This document shows positions 44,645 through 53,455 of a stretch of DNA of 54,009 nucleotides, piece by piece. The notes below the pieces were generated by a model. It was not told the DNA's origin. It did not search any database and worked only from the letters and a program-made list of their open reading frames with translations. The position numbers were made by a program, and so were the translations under genes. Source of the stretch: Myxococcota bacterium (GTDB lineage Bacteria > Myxococcota_A > UBA9160 > UBA4427); assembly GCA_030748735.1 (NCBI GenBank), contig JASMLK010000091.1, forward strand, positions 1 through 54,009. The letters run 5' to 3'. How positions within the stretch are numbered: the stretch's first letter is position 1; each line of letters begins with the position of its first letter.

Positions 44645-46902
44645 GACTGGCCACTCGCTTTGCGTTCGTCCACGGGGAAGATCAGCGCGCCTGGCGCGGA
44701 ACCGCTCTGGTCGAGGCTCCGCGGATCGAGCATGCCCTTCACCTCACCGCTCTTGACGTCGTCGGGGAAGAGCATCTTGCCCTGCATGTAGCCCGGCGGT
44801 TCCTGTCCGAACAGCCGCATCACCGTGGCCGGAATATCGACCAGCTTCGGCGCTTCGACTGCGAGCGGCTGGTTGCAGAGGAACACTCCCGGCACGAGGC
44901 TCGGGTCGACGCAGTGATCGCCGGACCAGCTGCGCGTGTTGTCAGCAAAGACCTCTTGCGTCACCTGTCCGACGGCACATTCCCAGCTGTTGCGATAGCC
45001 GCCTTCCCAGCCCGCCAGAAGGTCCGGTGCATCGAAGCGATACGGGCCCTGGAAGTACTGCTGCGATACCGCGACGCTGCGCACGCACTTCTGCCCCGTC
45101 TGGGGATCGACGAGCCCTTCGAGCTTCTCGGCGATCTCCTTCACCAGGTCGCGGTAGTCGCGCCCCTCGTTCACGATGCCCGAAGCCTCGCGGCCCTTGC
45201 GATTGATGAAGATGCCCGTGAGCCCGAGCGCGAACGCCCTGGTGCGCGACCAGTCGACGCCTTCGAACCACTCACCGCTTTCGAGGGCGCCCTCTTCCTT
45301 CAAGAAGAGATAGCCGTTGTCGCGCAGCCACGAGTTGATGTTGATGCCACGGCGGAAGTTCGTGAAGCCGTGATCGCTGATCGCCATGAAGATGGTGTCG
45401 GGGTCGTCGATCACGTGGTCGAGCTTGCCCACGAGCTGGTCGGCCTTTTCGTACACCGACGCGATCGCATCCTTCCACTGCTCGACGTCCTTGCCCTCGT
45501 TCGCGGGGTGCGTGGGGTCGAGGTAGCGGTAGAACATGTGCTGGATGCGGTCGGTCGTGTCGAAGACCGTGGTCACGAACCCCTTCTTGGTTTGCTTGAC
45601 CGCGTCGAGGAACATGGTTTCGCGCTCTTCGTACACTTCCATCGCCTGGTCGTAGAAGACCTTCTCGTCGATCACGCGTTCGTTCAGCGACCAGGTGTCT
45701 TCTGCGAAACCCAGCGTTGCGAACTTGCCCTGCTTCTTGGCGAGGTAGATCGCGTAGACCTCGGGATGCGAGATCGGCATCGCGGGGTTTTCGGGGTCGA
45801 TGTGGATCGGCGTCATGTAGACGTTCACGTGCGGGTCGGTCGAGATCAGATAGATCTTCGCAATGCCGCTGACGCTCACACCGAGGCCGGCCTTGAAGGT
45901 GAGTTCGATCCAATCGGAGTACTTGTTCAGTTCGAGATGGATGGGCTCGGTGCCATCGATTTCGAAGCTCGCGCCCTGCCCGTCTTCGTCGATCGTGAGC
46001 GTGAACGGAAGCGTCATGCGACCACCGCTTCGCAGCATCGAGTTGTCGGGCCCGACGATGCGCGAGCGGATCACGTTGCCCTTGCGCCGCAACACCGTCT
46101 GCTCGCCACCGATGAACTTGGCTTCGCCGCCCTCGTTATCGGTACTGAAGAACGAGAACGTCCCCTGGCTGCCGCGCAGGTCGGGCACGCACATGCCGCT
46201 GAGCAAGAGCCCATTCTTGAAGGGCGTCGGCGGGAACGTGATCGGCACACGCTGGATGATCGAGAAGATGTTCTTCTCGCCCAGCAGCTTCCAGAAGTGC
46301 TGGCTCTTCTGCAGCAGCTTCATCTTGGGTTTGCCAATCGGCACCATGTAGCGGCCGATGTTCACCACCTTCTTCGCGTTGCCGATGTCGGTCGAACTCA
46401 GGATCGGCATGTAGGTGCAGGGGTCGCGGGTCAGGAAGTCGTAGATGCAGTGGTGGCTCGCGTCGGTCCCGGTCGAGAACGTCGACCACGCCACGGGCGA
46501 CATCGACGGCGTGCTCGTATCGAGCGCCCGGAACACACCCTTGTCGGCGAGCTTCTGGAAGTTGGGCATGCGGCCTTCGCGCATGAACTTCGTCGTGAGG
46601 CCCGGGTCGAGGCCGTCGAGCCCGAGGATCACCACCCGCTTCGTGAGCGAGTTCTTGTAGGGGTTGCCTACGCGGATCAGGTTGATGACCAGGCGGATCG
46701 GCCAGGTCAGGATGATCACGAAGGCCAGCGCAAAGGTGACCAGTAGAACCAGGAGCGAGCCACCGAGGGCGAAGCCCGCACCGGGGCCGATATAGGCGTG
46801 CGCGGCGCCCGCCGACAGCGTCAGCGAAAGAAGCACATATAGAAGGAGAAGCGCGGCGTGGGCGTAGGCAGAGGCCGGCCTCGGGGCCGTCGTTTTCTTC
46901 AT
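44641..46902 (-). CDS. Membrane-anchored alkaline phosphatase-superfamily phosphodiesterase (second of two)
   Basis: This 753-residue protein has a signal peptide, then AYIGPGAGFALGGS, then a transmembrane helix (about 45-70). The YIGPGAG motif recurs at the N-terminus of related membrane enzymes. The catalytic domain repeats its neighbour's plan: VVILGLDGLDPG, TPSMSPVAWSTFSTG with Ser at the nucleophile position, DTTDRIQHMFYRYLDP and AISDHGFTNF. The C-terminus has the conserved NQPLAVEAPKLVDI block. The ATG at 46902 is used; an open frame extends further upstream without a signal. It is the first gene of the minus-strand operon. Confidence 0.82.
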   Translation of the reverse strand: MKKTTAPRPASAYAHAALLLLYVLLSLTLSAGAAHAYIGPGAGFALGGSLLVLLVTFALAFVIILTWPIRLVINLIRVGNPYKNSLTKRVVILGLDGLDPGLTTKFMREGRMPNFQKLADKGVFRALDTSTPSMSPVAWSTFSTGTDASHHCIYDFLTRDPCTYMPILSSTDIGNAKKVVNIGRYMVPIGKPKMKLLQKSQHFWKLLGEKNIFSIIQRVPITFPPTPFKNGLLLSGMCVPDLRGSQGTFSFFSTDNEGGEAKFIGGEQTVLRRKGNVIRSRIVGPDNSMLRSGGRMTLPFTLTIDEDGQGASFEIDGTEPIHLELNKYSDWIELTFKAGLGVSVSGIAKIYLISTDPHVNVYMTPIHIDPENPAMPISHPEVYAIYLAKKQGKFATLGFAEDTWSLNERVIDEKVFYDQAMEVYEERETMFLDAVKQTKKGFVTTVFDTTDRIQHMFYRYLDPTHPANEGKDVEQWKDAIASVYEKADQLVGKLDHVIDDPDTIFMAISDHGFTNFRRGININSWLRDNGYLFLKEEGALESGEWFEGVDWSRTRAFALGLTGIFINRKGREASGIVNEGRDYRDLVKEIAEKLEGLVDPQTGQKCVRSVAVSQQYFQGPYRFDAPDLLAGWEGGYRNSWECAVGQVTQEVFADNTRSWSGDHCVDPSLVPGVFLCNQPLAVEAPKLVDIPATVMRLFGQEPPGYMQGKMLFPDDVKSGEVKGMLDPRSLDQSGSAPGALIFPVDERKASGQS

Positions 46903-47303
46903 GCTCTCGTTCGGTCTTTCGCTGCTGGGCGTTCGCTGTGCGCGCGGCTGGGGATTTCGTTTATGACACCGCGCCTGGTTCTGGGGGTTCGAAACATGAG
47001 CGATTGGGCTCGACCCCATTTTCGGGCGGGTATGATATAACAGCTCGCGTTTGACCCTGCGATTCGACCCGGGGTTTTCATTTTGGTTTTCAACTGGTTA
47101 CGGGCGGCTCGGGCAAGCAGACCCGACTCCGACGGTCTGGATCGAATCGTCCCCTCAGCCAGCGCAATGAAGACATCTTTCACGCGCAAGTCGGCAGCGT
47201 ATCGTCGGTAGTCCACCACAGGCGGCGCTTCTCGCTCGCGCTGATCGCGTTTCACCGAACATCCACCACGAGCCCAGCTCGATTCGGGAGCAACCTCAAG
47301 ACC
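46903..47303. promoter_or_regulatory. Divergent intergenic region
   Basis: These 400 bp separate the phosphodiesterase operon (-) from the lipoprotein gene (+). A relatively AT-rich patch (TATGATATAA at 47030-47039) could hold a -10 element. No strong -35/-10 pair or operator palindrome is clear, and I see no convincing gene. Confidence 0.3.
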
Positions 47304-47999
47304 ATGCAACGAGCCCGCACGACCCTAGCCTGCATTTCTCACCTGCCCTCTACTGCGGCGGCGCATCTCCGCACCCCGGCGCCGGAAACCGATGCTCCCG
47401 TGCTCAACGTAGCTACAGCTACGTCTCCGCGCGCGAACGCCGGTTTCCGGCGCCGGAGCACGAATCTGCACCACCTCGCTACGAGGGCAGGTGAGAAACG
47501 CAGGCTTGGCCGCCCCTCGAAACCCCTTATCGCCCTCGCCCTGCTCTGCGCGATCGCCCTCGTGGCCTGCGGCAAATCGAGCCAGGACCACCTGGCCGAC
47601 GCACGCGCGAGCCTGGCTTCTTCGGACTACGCAGCGGCGACGCAGTCGGCCGATGCGGGGCTGGCGGCCGGTGCAGATGACGTGACGGCCTGGGGGCTGG
47701 AACTCGTGAAGCTCGAAGCCCTTTCTCGCTCGGGCGACGGCGCCGGCACCGTGGCGCAGCTCAGCAAGCTCGCGGAAGCCAACGCCGAGCGGATCTCCGC
47801 TGCGGACTACTCGGGCACCGCCCAACTCCTACGCGTCGCCGGCATGAAGGCCGAGGCGATCCAGGTGCTCGACCTCGGCACCAAGCGCTTCCCCGACGAC
47901 CCGGTCATCAAGAAGATGATCGACGATTCGGTCGAAGCCAGCGCGGACATCGACCCGGCCGAACTCGAGATGCTGAAGAGCCTCGGGTACATCGACTGA
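47304..47999 (+). CDS. Lipoprotein with LGYI tail, 5' end carrying an inverted-repeat element
   Basis: The open frame of 231 residues contains a lipoprotein signal only at about 73-89 (PLIALALLCAIALVAC, Cys89), followed by about 140 residues with TPR-like helices. It ends EMLKSLGYID. The ~60 codons before the signal are made of a 180-bp inverted repeat (47327-47506) that keeps the frame open. Without them the N-terminus would be MQRARTTL directly before the hydrophobic stretch, a normal lipoprotein start. No ATG, GTG or TTG lies between the element and the signal. It is divergent from the phosphodiesterase operon. Confidence 0.65.
   Translation: MQRARTTLACISHLPSTAAAHLRTPAPETDAPVLNVATATSPRANAGFRRRSTNLHHLATRAGEKRRLGRPSKPLIALALLCAIALVACGKSSQDHLADARASLASSDYAAATQSADAGLAAGADDVTAWGLELVKLEALSRSGDGAGTVAQLSKLAEANAERISAADYSGTAQLLRVAGMKAEAIQVLDLGTKRFPDDPVIKKMIDDSVEASADIDPAELEMLKSLGYID
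47327..47506. mobile_element. 180-bp imperfect inverted-repeat (MITE/REPIN-like) element
   Basis: The left end AGCCTGCATTTCTCACCTGC (continuing CCTC) is repeated inverted at the right end with one mismatch. Further in, CGGCGCCGGAAACCG pairs with CGGTTTCCGGCGCCG, and the centre has ACGTAGCTACAGCTACGT. The arms form one long hairpin with bulges. No transposase is present. The structure resembles a non-autonomous palindromic repeat. I see no clear target-site duplication. Confidence 0.75.
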
Positions 48000-48179
48000 A
48001 TCGAGGCCCGCGCGCCACCGACACGGCCCGACCGGCAACTCGCTGGCACTCCCTGCCCGCCTCCGGTATCAACCGCCCTGACCCGGGTTCCGTGGGCGAC
48101 CTTCTATCTACCTACAAGTAGACACCGGAGGCCACCCTCGGGCTGAGCCGCGGCCCCGCCGCTCGCCCAGCCACCTTGC

Positions 48180-48256
48180 GCGCCGGTAGCTCAGCTGGAT
48201 AGAGCATCAGGCTTCGAACCTGAGGGTCGGGGGTTCGAATCCCTCCCGGCGTGCCA
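48180..48256 (+). tRNA. tRNA-Arg (anticodon TCG)
   Basis: The cloverleaf has acceptor GCGCCGG/CCGGCGT (one G-U), D arm with AGCTGGATA, anticodon loop CTTCGAA, T loop TTCGAAT, discriminator G and an encoded CCA. It reads CGA codons. Its 3' end is repeated at 49670, marking a likely integration site. Confidence 0.95.
48238..48255 (+). repeat. Putative attachment site, left (tRNA-Arg 3' end)
   Basis: AATCCCTCCCGGCGTGCC at the 3' end of tRNA-Arg is repeated at 49670-49687 with a single mismatch (17 of 18 bases). Tyrosine integrases commonly use this part of tRNA genes. Confidence 0.55.
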
Positions 48257-48376
48257 GGATTCCCCGGCCCCGATTCGGCCGACGGCTTCGCCCCAACGCA
48301 CGGTCCCTCGGGCACGGCTTCAGGGCCCGGCTGTACGCCATTGACTTAGTCCGCCATTGGCGCAGGCTGCCAGGTC

Positions 48377-48600
48377 GTGGACTTCGAGTGGGACGACGCA
48401 AAGGATCTCACCAACCGTCGGAACCACAGCCTCGGCTTTGGCGAGGCGGCAGAGCGATTCGAGTCAGGCGTCGAGTATCTCGAGATCTTCGATCTGGATC
48501 ACTCGGAGTCGAAGGACCGATTCATCGTCACCGGGCCGATCGCACGTGGACTCATTGTTGTCGTCTACACCGAGCCTGAGGAAGACACGGTCCGCACACA
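48377..48600 (+). pseudogene. BrnT-like toxin remnant
   Basis: The start (GTG at 48377) encodes DFEWDDAKDLTNRRNHSLGF, then DLDHSESKDRFIVTGPIARG and VVVYTEPEEDTVR. These follow the BrnT ribonuclease toxin fold in order. The usual C-terminal block (IISAR and an ER-rich helix) is missing after about residue 73. The frame stays open to 48949 without resemblance to BrnT. No BrnA antitoxin gene follows. It is best read as a decayed toxin gene inside a small tRNA-linked island. Confidence 0.65.
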
Positions 48601-48864
48601 CTGCGGAACTGGGAGCAGGGACGGCGGCGTCCAGAGGGGCCAGCAATTGCGTTGCTGCGAATCGCGGCGCGACATCCGCGGATCATTCGGGAGAACCTCA
48701 GGTCCGCAGCCTGACTCACGCCGAGTCATCCGGTTTCGGGGTCGCCGAACACAGAGGTGCGTTGCGCTCTACCGTGTGACCATTTTGTGCCCGTATTCCC
48801 GCTCATTCCCGTCTATTCCCGCTCGGAATCCCGTAACGATTTGGATTTCCTGGACCTCCGTTGG
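48601..48864. other. Gene-free island interior
   Basis: No recognisable gene is seen. GC content and codon pattern fall off relative to the flanks. The only structure is a short tandem repeat at 48795-48824. Confidence 0.4.
48795..48824 (+). repeat. Three 10-bp tandem repeats
   Basis: The unit ATTCCCGCTC occurs three times in tandem, with two changes in the middle copy (ATTCCCGTCT). It lies between the BrnT remnant and the truncated DUF4143 gene. Confidence 0.7.
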
Positions 48865-49698
48865 TCACCTCTCCCACGATCGATCGCCTACGCCGGACCA
48901 CGAAACGAGGCTTGCCTCGGACCGGCGCTGCCCTCGATCTCCGCCGTAGACTGCAACGACCTCGCAAGGCATGGGCCCCGTGTCGAGGTGCCTCTTGACA
49001 CGGCTCGCTGCCGCGAAGAGGCTGCTCGACGCTGTCTCAGCGGACTTCGCCTCCACCAGCTCCAGCCTGTCCGAGTGCTCGACCACGACATCGACCTCGG
49101 CGCCATCCCGGTCGCGATAAAAGGACAGTCGTCGCGACTCACCCCGATTCGCCCTCCGCTTCAGGATCTCCGACACCACCCAGGACTCGAAGATCGCTCC
49201 CCGAAGCGGGTGCGATCGGAGCTGACTCGCCTCCCGGATCCCGAGCAGCCAACATACGAGGCCCGAGTCGTAGAAGTGAAGCTTCGGCATCTTCACCAGC
49301 CGCTTACGCAGGTTCGAGTGAAAGGGCTGTAGCCGGAACGCGAGAAAGCTCGTCTCCAGGACGCTCAGCCATGACCTGGCTGTCGGTTGCGTGATGCCGC
49401 AATCGCCGGCCAGCGCCGAGTAGTTGAGGAGCTGACCCGTTCGGCCTGCGCAGAGTTCGACGAACCGCTGGAACGTCGACAGATCTCCGACGTTGGTCAT
49501 GGTACGAACGTCACGCTCGAGGTAGCTCGCAACGTACGAAGCGAGCCAGTCGCTCGGGTCGAGCCGCTTGTCGAAGATCCGAGGGTAGCTCCCCGAGAAC
49601 AGTGACTCTTCCAGCGTTTTGGGGTGTGGCTTGAAGCGGGTGACTTCCGATCGCGAAAGCGGCACGAGCAATCCCGCCCGGCGTGCCCGTCTTTTCAA
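48865..49698 (-). pseudogene. DUF4143-family ATPase, 5' truncated
   Basis: The 277-residue frame begins inside the protein. LLVPLSRSEVTRF is the junction that normally follows the AAA_14 ATPase domain, and DUF4143 continues with LASYVASYLERDVRTM, GDCGITQPTARSWL, LHFYDSGLVCWLLG and GAIFESWVVSEI. The N-terminal ATP-binding part (over 100 residues, with the P-loop) is absent, and the only start is TTG. The break coincides with the 18-bp copy of the tRNA-Arg 3' end. It is probably non-functional debris of an integrated element. Confidence 0.75.
49670..49687 (+). repeat. Putative attachment site, right
   Basis: AATCCCGCCCGGCGTGCC matches the tRNA-Arg 3' end at 48238-48255 in 17 of 18 positions, in direct orientation. 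The DUF4143 gene is cut here. Confidence 0.55.
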
Positions 49699-49749
49699 GT
49701 CGGGCCCAGGTCCGCACCTGGTGGGCTGGCAATGCCTGGTGAGCCCGAA

Positions 49750-51735
49750 TCAGCTCGCCGGCGCATAGTGAATCGGCGAAGACCAGGCGCGCTCCTGCAG
49801 CGTGGCGGGCAAGTCTGAGCGCAGCGGGAGGCCCGCGCGGATCGCGTCCCACGTCGACCAGCGACAGGTCGGGTTCTCGATCGCGCGCAAGTAGTAGAAG
49901 GCCCGCTGGCTCGGATCGAAATTCGGGTCCGTCCACACCGCCTGCAGCGTGTCGGCGCCGCCGTCGGCGCTGATCGCACAGTTCGTGAGATCGACTTTCG
50001 CGCCGTTGTCGGGGCATCGATGCGTGTCGCCCGAAGGCAACGCTCCTTGCGAGCAGGCGATGTCGAAGACGGCTTCGCGGGTGCGCCCCGCTTCGACCCA
50101 CCCCTTGACCACCTGGAGGCGCTGGAGAGGCGTGCCGTTCGGATCGCGCAACGCAAACGCCAGGAATCGCGGGACCTCGCCATCCGAGAGTTCGAGATCA
50201 CCGCCCATCGGCACGCCGCGTTCATACGCACTGGCGATTCCACCGGGGTCCTCGAGCATCGCGACGTCGAGTGTCGCGCCCGCGAAGAAGCGAACGCGGA
50301 TCCGGGGCCCGGAGGTGCCGAAGGTCTCCTTGCGTCGGAACGCGGCGTAGATGTCCTCGCGCGTGTTCGACTCCGCCCAGACAGCCGCGAGCCCCGAGGC
50401 GCCAAAGCGCCGCACCGAGACATTGACGTACGTCCGGCCGTCGACCTCGGCCACGAACCCAGGAGCGACCCAACCTGCAACCAGGGCCTGGTACCAGGGC
50501 AGCGGCCGGATGCCCCGCACGTCGGGCCTCGCGTCCACGAGGCCGACCTTGCCGTAGAAGTTCGCCTCGTCGTCGGTCGTCGCCCCGACGTGGGTATCAC
50601 TCGCAGCGACGACACCGAACGCGAACGGATTCGGGATTCCCTTCTCCGCGAACAGCAAACCGTCGCGCATGGCCTGGCGCACGTAGCTCCCCGCGAGGTT
50701 GTCCATCGACGTGGTCGCATTGGCTCCGCTTTCGTAGGCGATCTCGAAAGCCGCCCACTCGTCGGTGTCCGAGAGGTTGGGATGCGTCTCCGAAGTGCCC
50801 TTCACCTGGGTGATTTCGATCAGTGGCTCGTTGCGCGCGCGCCGCTCGGCGTACTCGGCATCGATGGGCTCACCGGATAGATCCTCGAGCGCGAACATCT
50901 GGCCATTCGAGAGGTTCGAGTTGTGCGGGATCGCCAACGCCTCGACACCCCGAGCACGAAGCGCGTCCAGCCAGGTCCACATGTCCTCCGGATCCACCGA
51001 GTTGAGGCGAGAAAACGGCTGGATGGGCAACCTGGCGCTGTCTTCGAAGATGACGTTCCGGTGGAGGCTGCCGCCGTCGATGTTGGGCGTGTACTCGTAG
51101 GCGACGAAGGTGGTGAAATCGCCCGGCGCATTGGCGGCGTCCGCGGCTTCGATCGTCTCGAGCCAGGCGGATTGCATGACGTCCTCGACCACGCCAATGT
51201 CGAGGCTGCCGTCCGTCAAGGCCGCGAACAACGGATCGCTGAACCTCGTGAAGGCCCGCACCCGCATGAGAATGTCGAGCAGGCCCGTGCTCGGGTCATC
51301 GTTGAGCCCGTGCATGCTCTGCGCGAACGCGAGTTTCGAGAACTCGGTGCGCGTGTCGGCAGCGGCTCGCGGAACGCCGAGGAACATCGCGTGGTCCGTC
51401 ACCGCGTAGAAGTCGAGCGGCTCGCGCAGCTGCATCGTGAAGCCCGCCGGATGCAGGATCGCCCCGCCTTGCGCGTACCGATACGCGTCTCGTGGCGTGA
51501 TCGTCGTCCCGAAATTGAATGCGTCGGCGGAGAGAGACGTGTGGACGTGTAGATCGCCAAAGAACGCGTCGCGTTCGGGATCGCGCGGAACCTCCTGCCT
51601 CGCGGGCCCCGCCCGTTCGATCAGCATGTCGCTCAACGGCAGGTTCTCGGGAATCGATGCCCGGTCCCCACCGCCGCCACAAGCGATCGCGGTCGATGCG
51701 ACCATTGCCAGAACGAGAAGTCCCATATCCATCAA
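49750..51735 (-). CDS. DUF3604 (PHP-like) lipoprotein
   Basis: This 661-residue protein has a lipobox-like N-terminus (STAIACGG, Cys near 19) and the DUF3604 fold. FFGDLHVHTSLSADAF and DFYAVTDHAMFLG are the PHP-type metal-binding His/Asp motifs. VAYEYTPN, EALAIPHNSNLSNG, VAASDTHVGATTDDEA and the C-terminal WAESNTREDIYAAFRRKETFGTSGPRI block follow. The family is common in marine and soil proteobacteria. Its substrate is unknown, with a hydrolase role inferred from PHP domains. It stands alone between the island and the GFA gene. Confidence 0.88.
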   Translation of the reverse strand: MMDMGLLVLAMVASTAIACGGGGDRASIPENLPLSDMLIERAGPARQEVPRDPERDAFFGDLHVHTSLSADAFNFGTTITPRDAYRYAQGGAILHPAGFTMQLREPLDFYAVTDHAMFLGVPRAAADTRTEFSKLAFAQSMHGLNDDPSTGLLDILMRVRAFTRFSDPLFAALTDGSLDIGVVEDVMQSAWLETIEAADAANAPGDFTTFVAYEYTPNIDGGSLHRNVIFEDSARLPIQPFSRLNSVDPEDMWTWLDALRARGVEALAIPHNSNLSNGQMFALEDLSGEPIDAEYAERRARNEPLIEITQVKGTSETHPNLSDTDEWAAFEIAYESGANATTSMDNLAGSYVRQAMRDGLLFAEKGIPNPFAFGVVAASDTHVGATTDDEANFYGKVGLVDARPDVRGIRPLPWYQALVAGWVAPGFVAEVDGRTYVNVSVRRFGASGLAAVWAESNTREDIYAAFRRKETFGTSGPRIRVRFFAGATLDVAMLEDPGGIASAYERGVPMGGDLELSDGEVPRFLAFALRDPNGTPLQRLQVVKGWVEAGRTREAVFDIACSQGALPSGDTHRCPDNGAKVDLTNCAISADGGADTLQAVWTDPNFDPSQRAFYYLRAIENPTCRWSTWDAIRAGLPLRSDLPATLQERAWSSPIHYAPAS

Positions 51736-51809
51736 TCCCCGCCTGCAGTCAGTTCAGGATGAGCGATCGTGGGGTATTCAGGCGGACTCCGCTAGAAGTC
51801 CGGCCGGCT

Positions 51810-52217
51810 TCAACCAGGAATGCGGTCGAAGGCCTTCACTCCCTCCGGAACCACATGGAAGGGCTGCGCATCGCACATGTAGATGGCCATTTCCGGGCCG
51901 CCGAACTGCTTCGGGTCGTCGAGGGTGCCGACCTTGAGGATCACGACGCCAGGGATCTCAGGGACCCGGCTCAAGGTGTGCGTCCCGCACTTCGCACAGA
52001 ACTCCCGTGTCACGGGAGAGTCGAGATCGCTGCGAGAGAAGCTCGCCGGCTGCCCCGTCGTGTATCGGAAACCCTTGTCTCGAAACCCGAAGATCAAGTT
52101 GGGTCCGCCACCCGATACGTACTGGCACTCTCGGCAGTGACACTGACCTTTGATGACCGGATCGCCCGTCACCTCGTATCGCAGCTCGCCGCAATAGCAT
52201 CGCCCTTCCAGCTCCAT
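51810..52217 (-). CDS. GFA-family (glutathione-dependent formaldehyde-activating) protein
   Basis: This 135-residue zinc protein has the Gfa/CENP-V fold. The metal-binding cysteines are in GRCYCGELRYEV, GQCHCRECQYVSGG and CAKCGTHTLSR. In the founding member the fold helps formaldehyde react with glutathione. Most homologues are uncharacterised. The ATG at 52217 starts the conserved domain. A glutathione S-transferase gene lies 71 bp upstream on the same strand, consistent with a thiol-related role. Confidence 0.88.
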   Translation of the reverse strand: MELEGRCYCGELRYEVTGDPVIKGQCHCRECQYVSGGGPNLIFGFRDKGFRYTTGQPASFSRSDLDSPVTREFCAKCGTHTLSRVPEIPGVVILKVGTLDDPKQFGGPEMAIYMCDAQPFHVVPEGVKAFDRIPG

Positions 52218-52288
52218 GCCTGGCCCTCCCCTATGTGTTGATTCCAATTTCCGGTCCGCGCTCCAGGCGTTGTGAATCTGTGCGCGCG

Positions 52289-52972
52289 TTAGAGCTGCAA
52301 CATCGATCGGCCGCTCTCGACGAGCTTGCTCGCGTCCCGCTCCTCCGGCTTGGCGGCGACCGGGGTGGTGGGGACGCTCACTCCCCGCTCGACGGCGGGA
52401 CGTGCAGCCATCGTATTCATCCAGCGCTGCAGATGATCGAGGCCCTCCACGGAGACACCCGACCAGCCGTGGATTCGAACCCAGGAGAAGTTCGCGATGT
52501 CCGCGAGCGAGTAATCGCCCGCCAGCCACTCGCTGTGGGCCAGCTGCCCGTCGAGCACTTCGAACAAGCGACGCGACTCGTTCTGGTAGCGATCGATCGC
52601 CGGTTGAATCTTCTCGGGGAAGTAGCGGAAGAAGGCGTTCGCTTGTCCCATCATCGGTCCCACCCCGCCCATCTGAAACATCAACCACTGAATGACGCGC
52701 GATCGGCCTTGGGCGTCAGTGGGAAGCAGACGGCCGGCCTTTTCGGCCAGGTAGATCATGATCGCGCCCGACTCGAAGATCGGGAAGTTGTCCGCATCGC
52801 GGTCCACGATCGCGGGAATACGTCCATTCGGATTGAGCTTCAGGAAATCAGGCTTCTTCTGGTCGCCTTCTCCGAGATCGATCGCGTGGACTTTGTATGG
52901 GAGCTCGAGTTCTTCGAGCGTTATCGACGCCTTCCATCCATTGGGTGTCGAGGCGGTGTATAGATCGATCAT
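52289..52972 (-). CDS. Glutathione S-transferase
   Basis: This 227-residue protein has an N-terminal thioredoxin-like domain: [31 protein letters not shown] with the cis-Pro, and [13 protein letters not shown] with the gamma-Glu-binding Glu-Ser. An all-helical C-terminal domain follows ([17 protein letters not shown]). It is of the YfcG/Ure2-like group, where glutathione disulfide reductase activity is common. It lies in a minus-strand run with a DUF1330 gene upstream and the GFA gene downstream. Confidence 0.9.
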   Translation of the reverse strand: MIDLYTASTPNGWKASITLEELELPYKVHAIDLGEGDQKKPDFLKLNPNGRIPAIVDRDADNFPIFESGAIMIYLAEKAGRLLPTDAQGRSRVIQWLMFQMGGVGPMMGQANAFFRYFPEKIQPAIDRYQNESRRLFEVLDGQLAHSEWLAGDYSLADIANFSWVRIHGWSGVSVEGLDHLQRWMNTMAARPAVERGVSVPTTPVAAKPEERDASKLVESGRSMLQL

Positions 52973-53023
52973 GGGGTCACTCCTGATTCTATTGAGCGAA
53001 CGGTCGATCGAGACCGTTCGCGA

Positions 53024-53416
53024 TTACGCCGGAAACGGGTTCTGGATCACCGTCGAACTCGCGAAGATGACGTGCTTCTCGGTTCCATTGGCTCGGTGCT
53101 CGTTCGCGGCCAGGTACTTTTCACTCGTCACCATTTCGATGAAGGTGTCGCGGCTCGGGTAGTAGACGAGTTGCACCACGTCCCAGTCGGTATCGCCCCC
53201 CTCGTCCAGCGCGAGGTGGTCGATGGAACCCATCCAGATGACGACGGCCCCCAGTTCTTCGAGTATCCCGCTCACCACCGACCCGTATCGCATGTACGCA
53301 TCGCGGCCCGATCCGTTTCCATCGAGCGACTTCTCTCGGTACTTCAGGAGATTGACCATGTACACCGGCCCCTCTTTGGGGCAGTTCTTTACGGCGTCGA
53401 GTTCGAAGGGGTTCAT
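53024..53416 (-). CDS. DUF1330-family protein
   Basis: This 130-residue protein has a dimeric alpha/beta-barrel fold. VYMVNLLKYRE near the start, AYMRYGSVVSGILEELGAV, and VQLVYYPSRDTFIEMVTSEKY are typical of DUF1330. The function is not established. It lies 51 bp upstream of the glutathione S-transferase gene and is likely in the same transcript. Confidence 0.8.
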   Translation of the reverse strand: MNPFELDAVKNCPKEGPVYMVNLLKYREKSLDGNGSGRDAYMRYGSVVSGILEELGAVVIWMGSIDHLALDEGGDTDWDVVQLVYYPSRDTFIEMVTSEKYLAANEHRANGTEKHVIFASSTVIQNPFPA

Positions 53417-53455
53417 CGCATCGCTCCTGTATTGGGTTGCATTCAGTCTTGCTGA

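Noticed and set aside
44914..46746. 610-codon open frame antisense to the second phosphodiesterase
   Set aside because: The phosphodiesterase frame carries the metal-site motifs; the antisense product is Arg/Glu/Val-biased noise.
46899..47309. Possible minus-strand gene upstream of the phosphodiesterase operon
   Set aside because: It overlaps the promoter region, has no domain or good ribosome-binding site, and looks like an open frame by chance.
47325..47825. Minus-strand frame through the inverted-repeat element
   Set aside because: It is the complement of a palindrome and of the lipoprotein gene, with no independent support.
48795..48824. Short tandem repeats considered as a CRISPR remnant
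   Set aside because: The units are 10 bp and directly adjacent, with no spacers and no cas genes.
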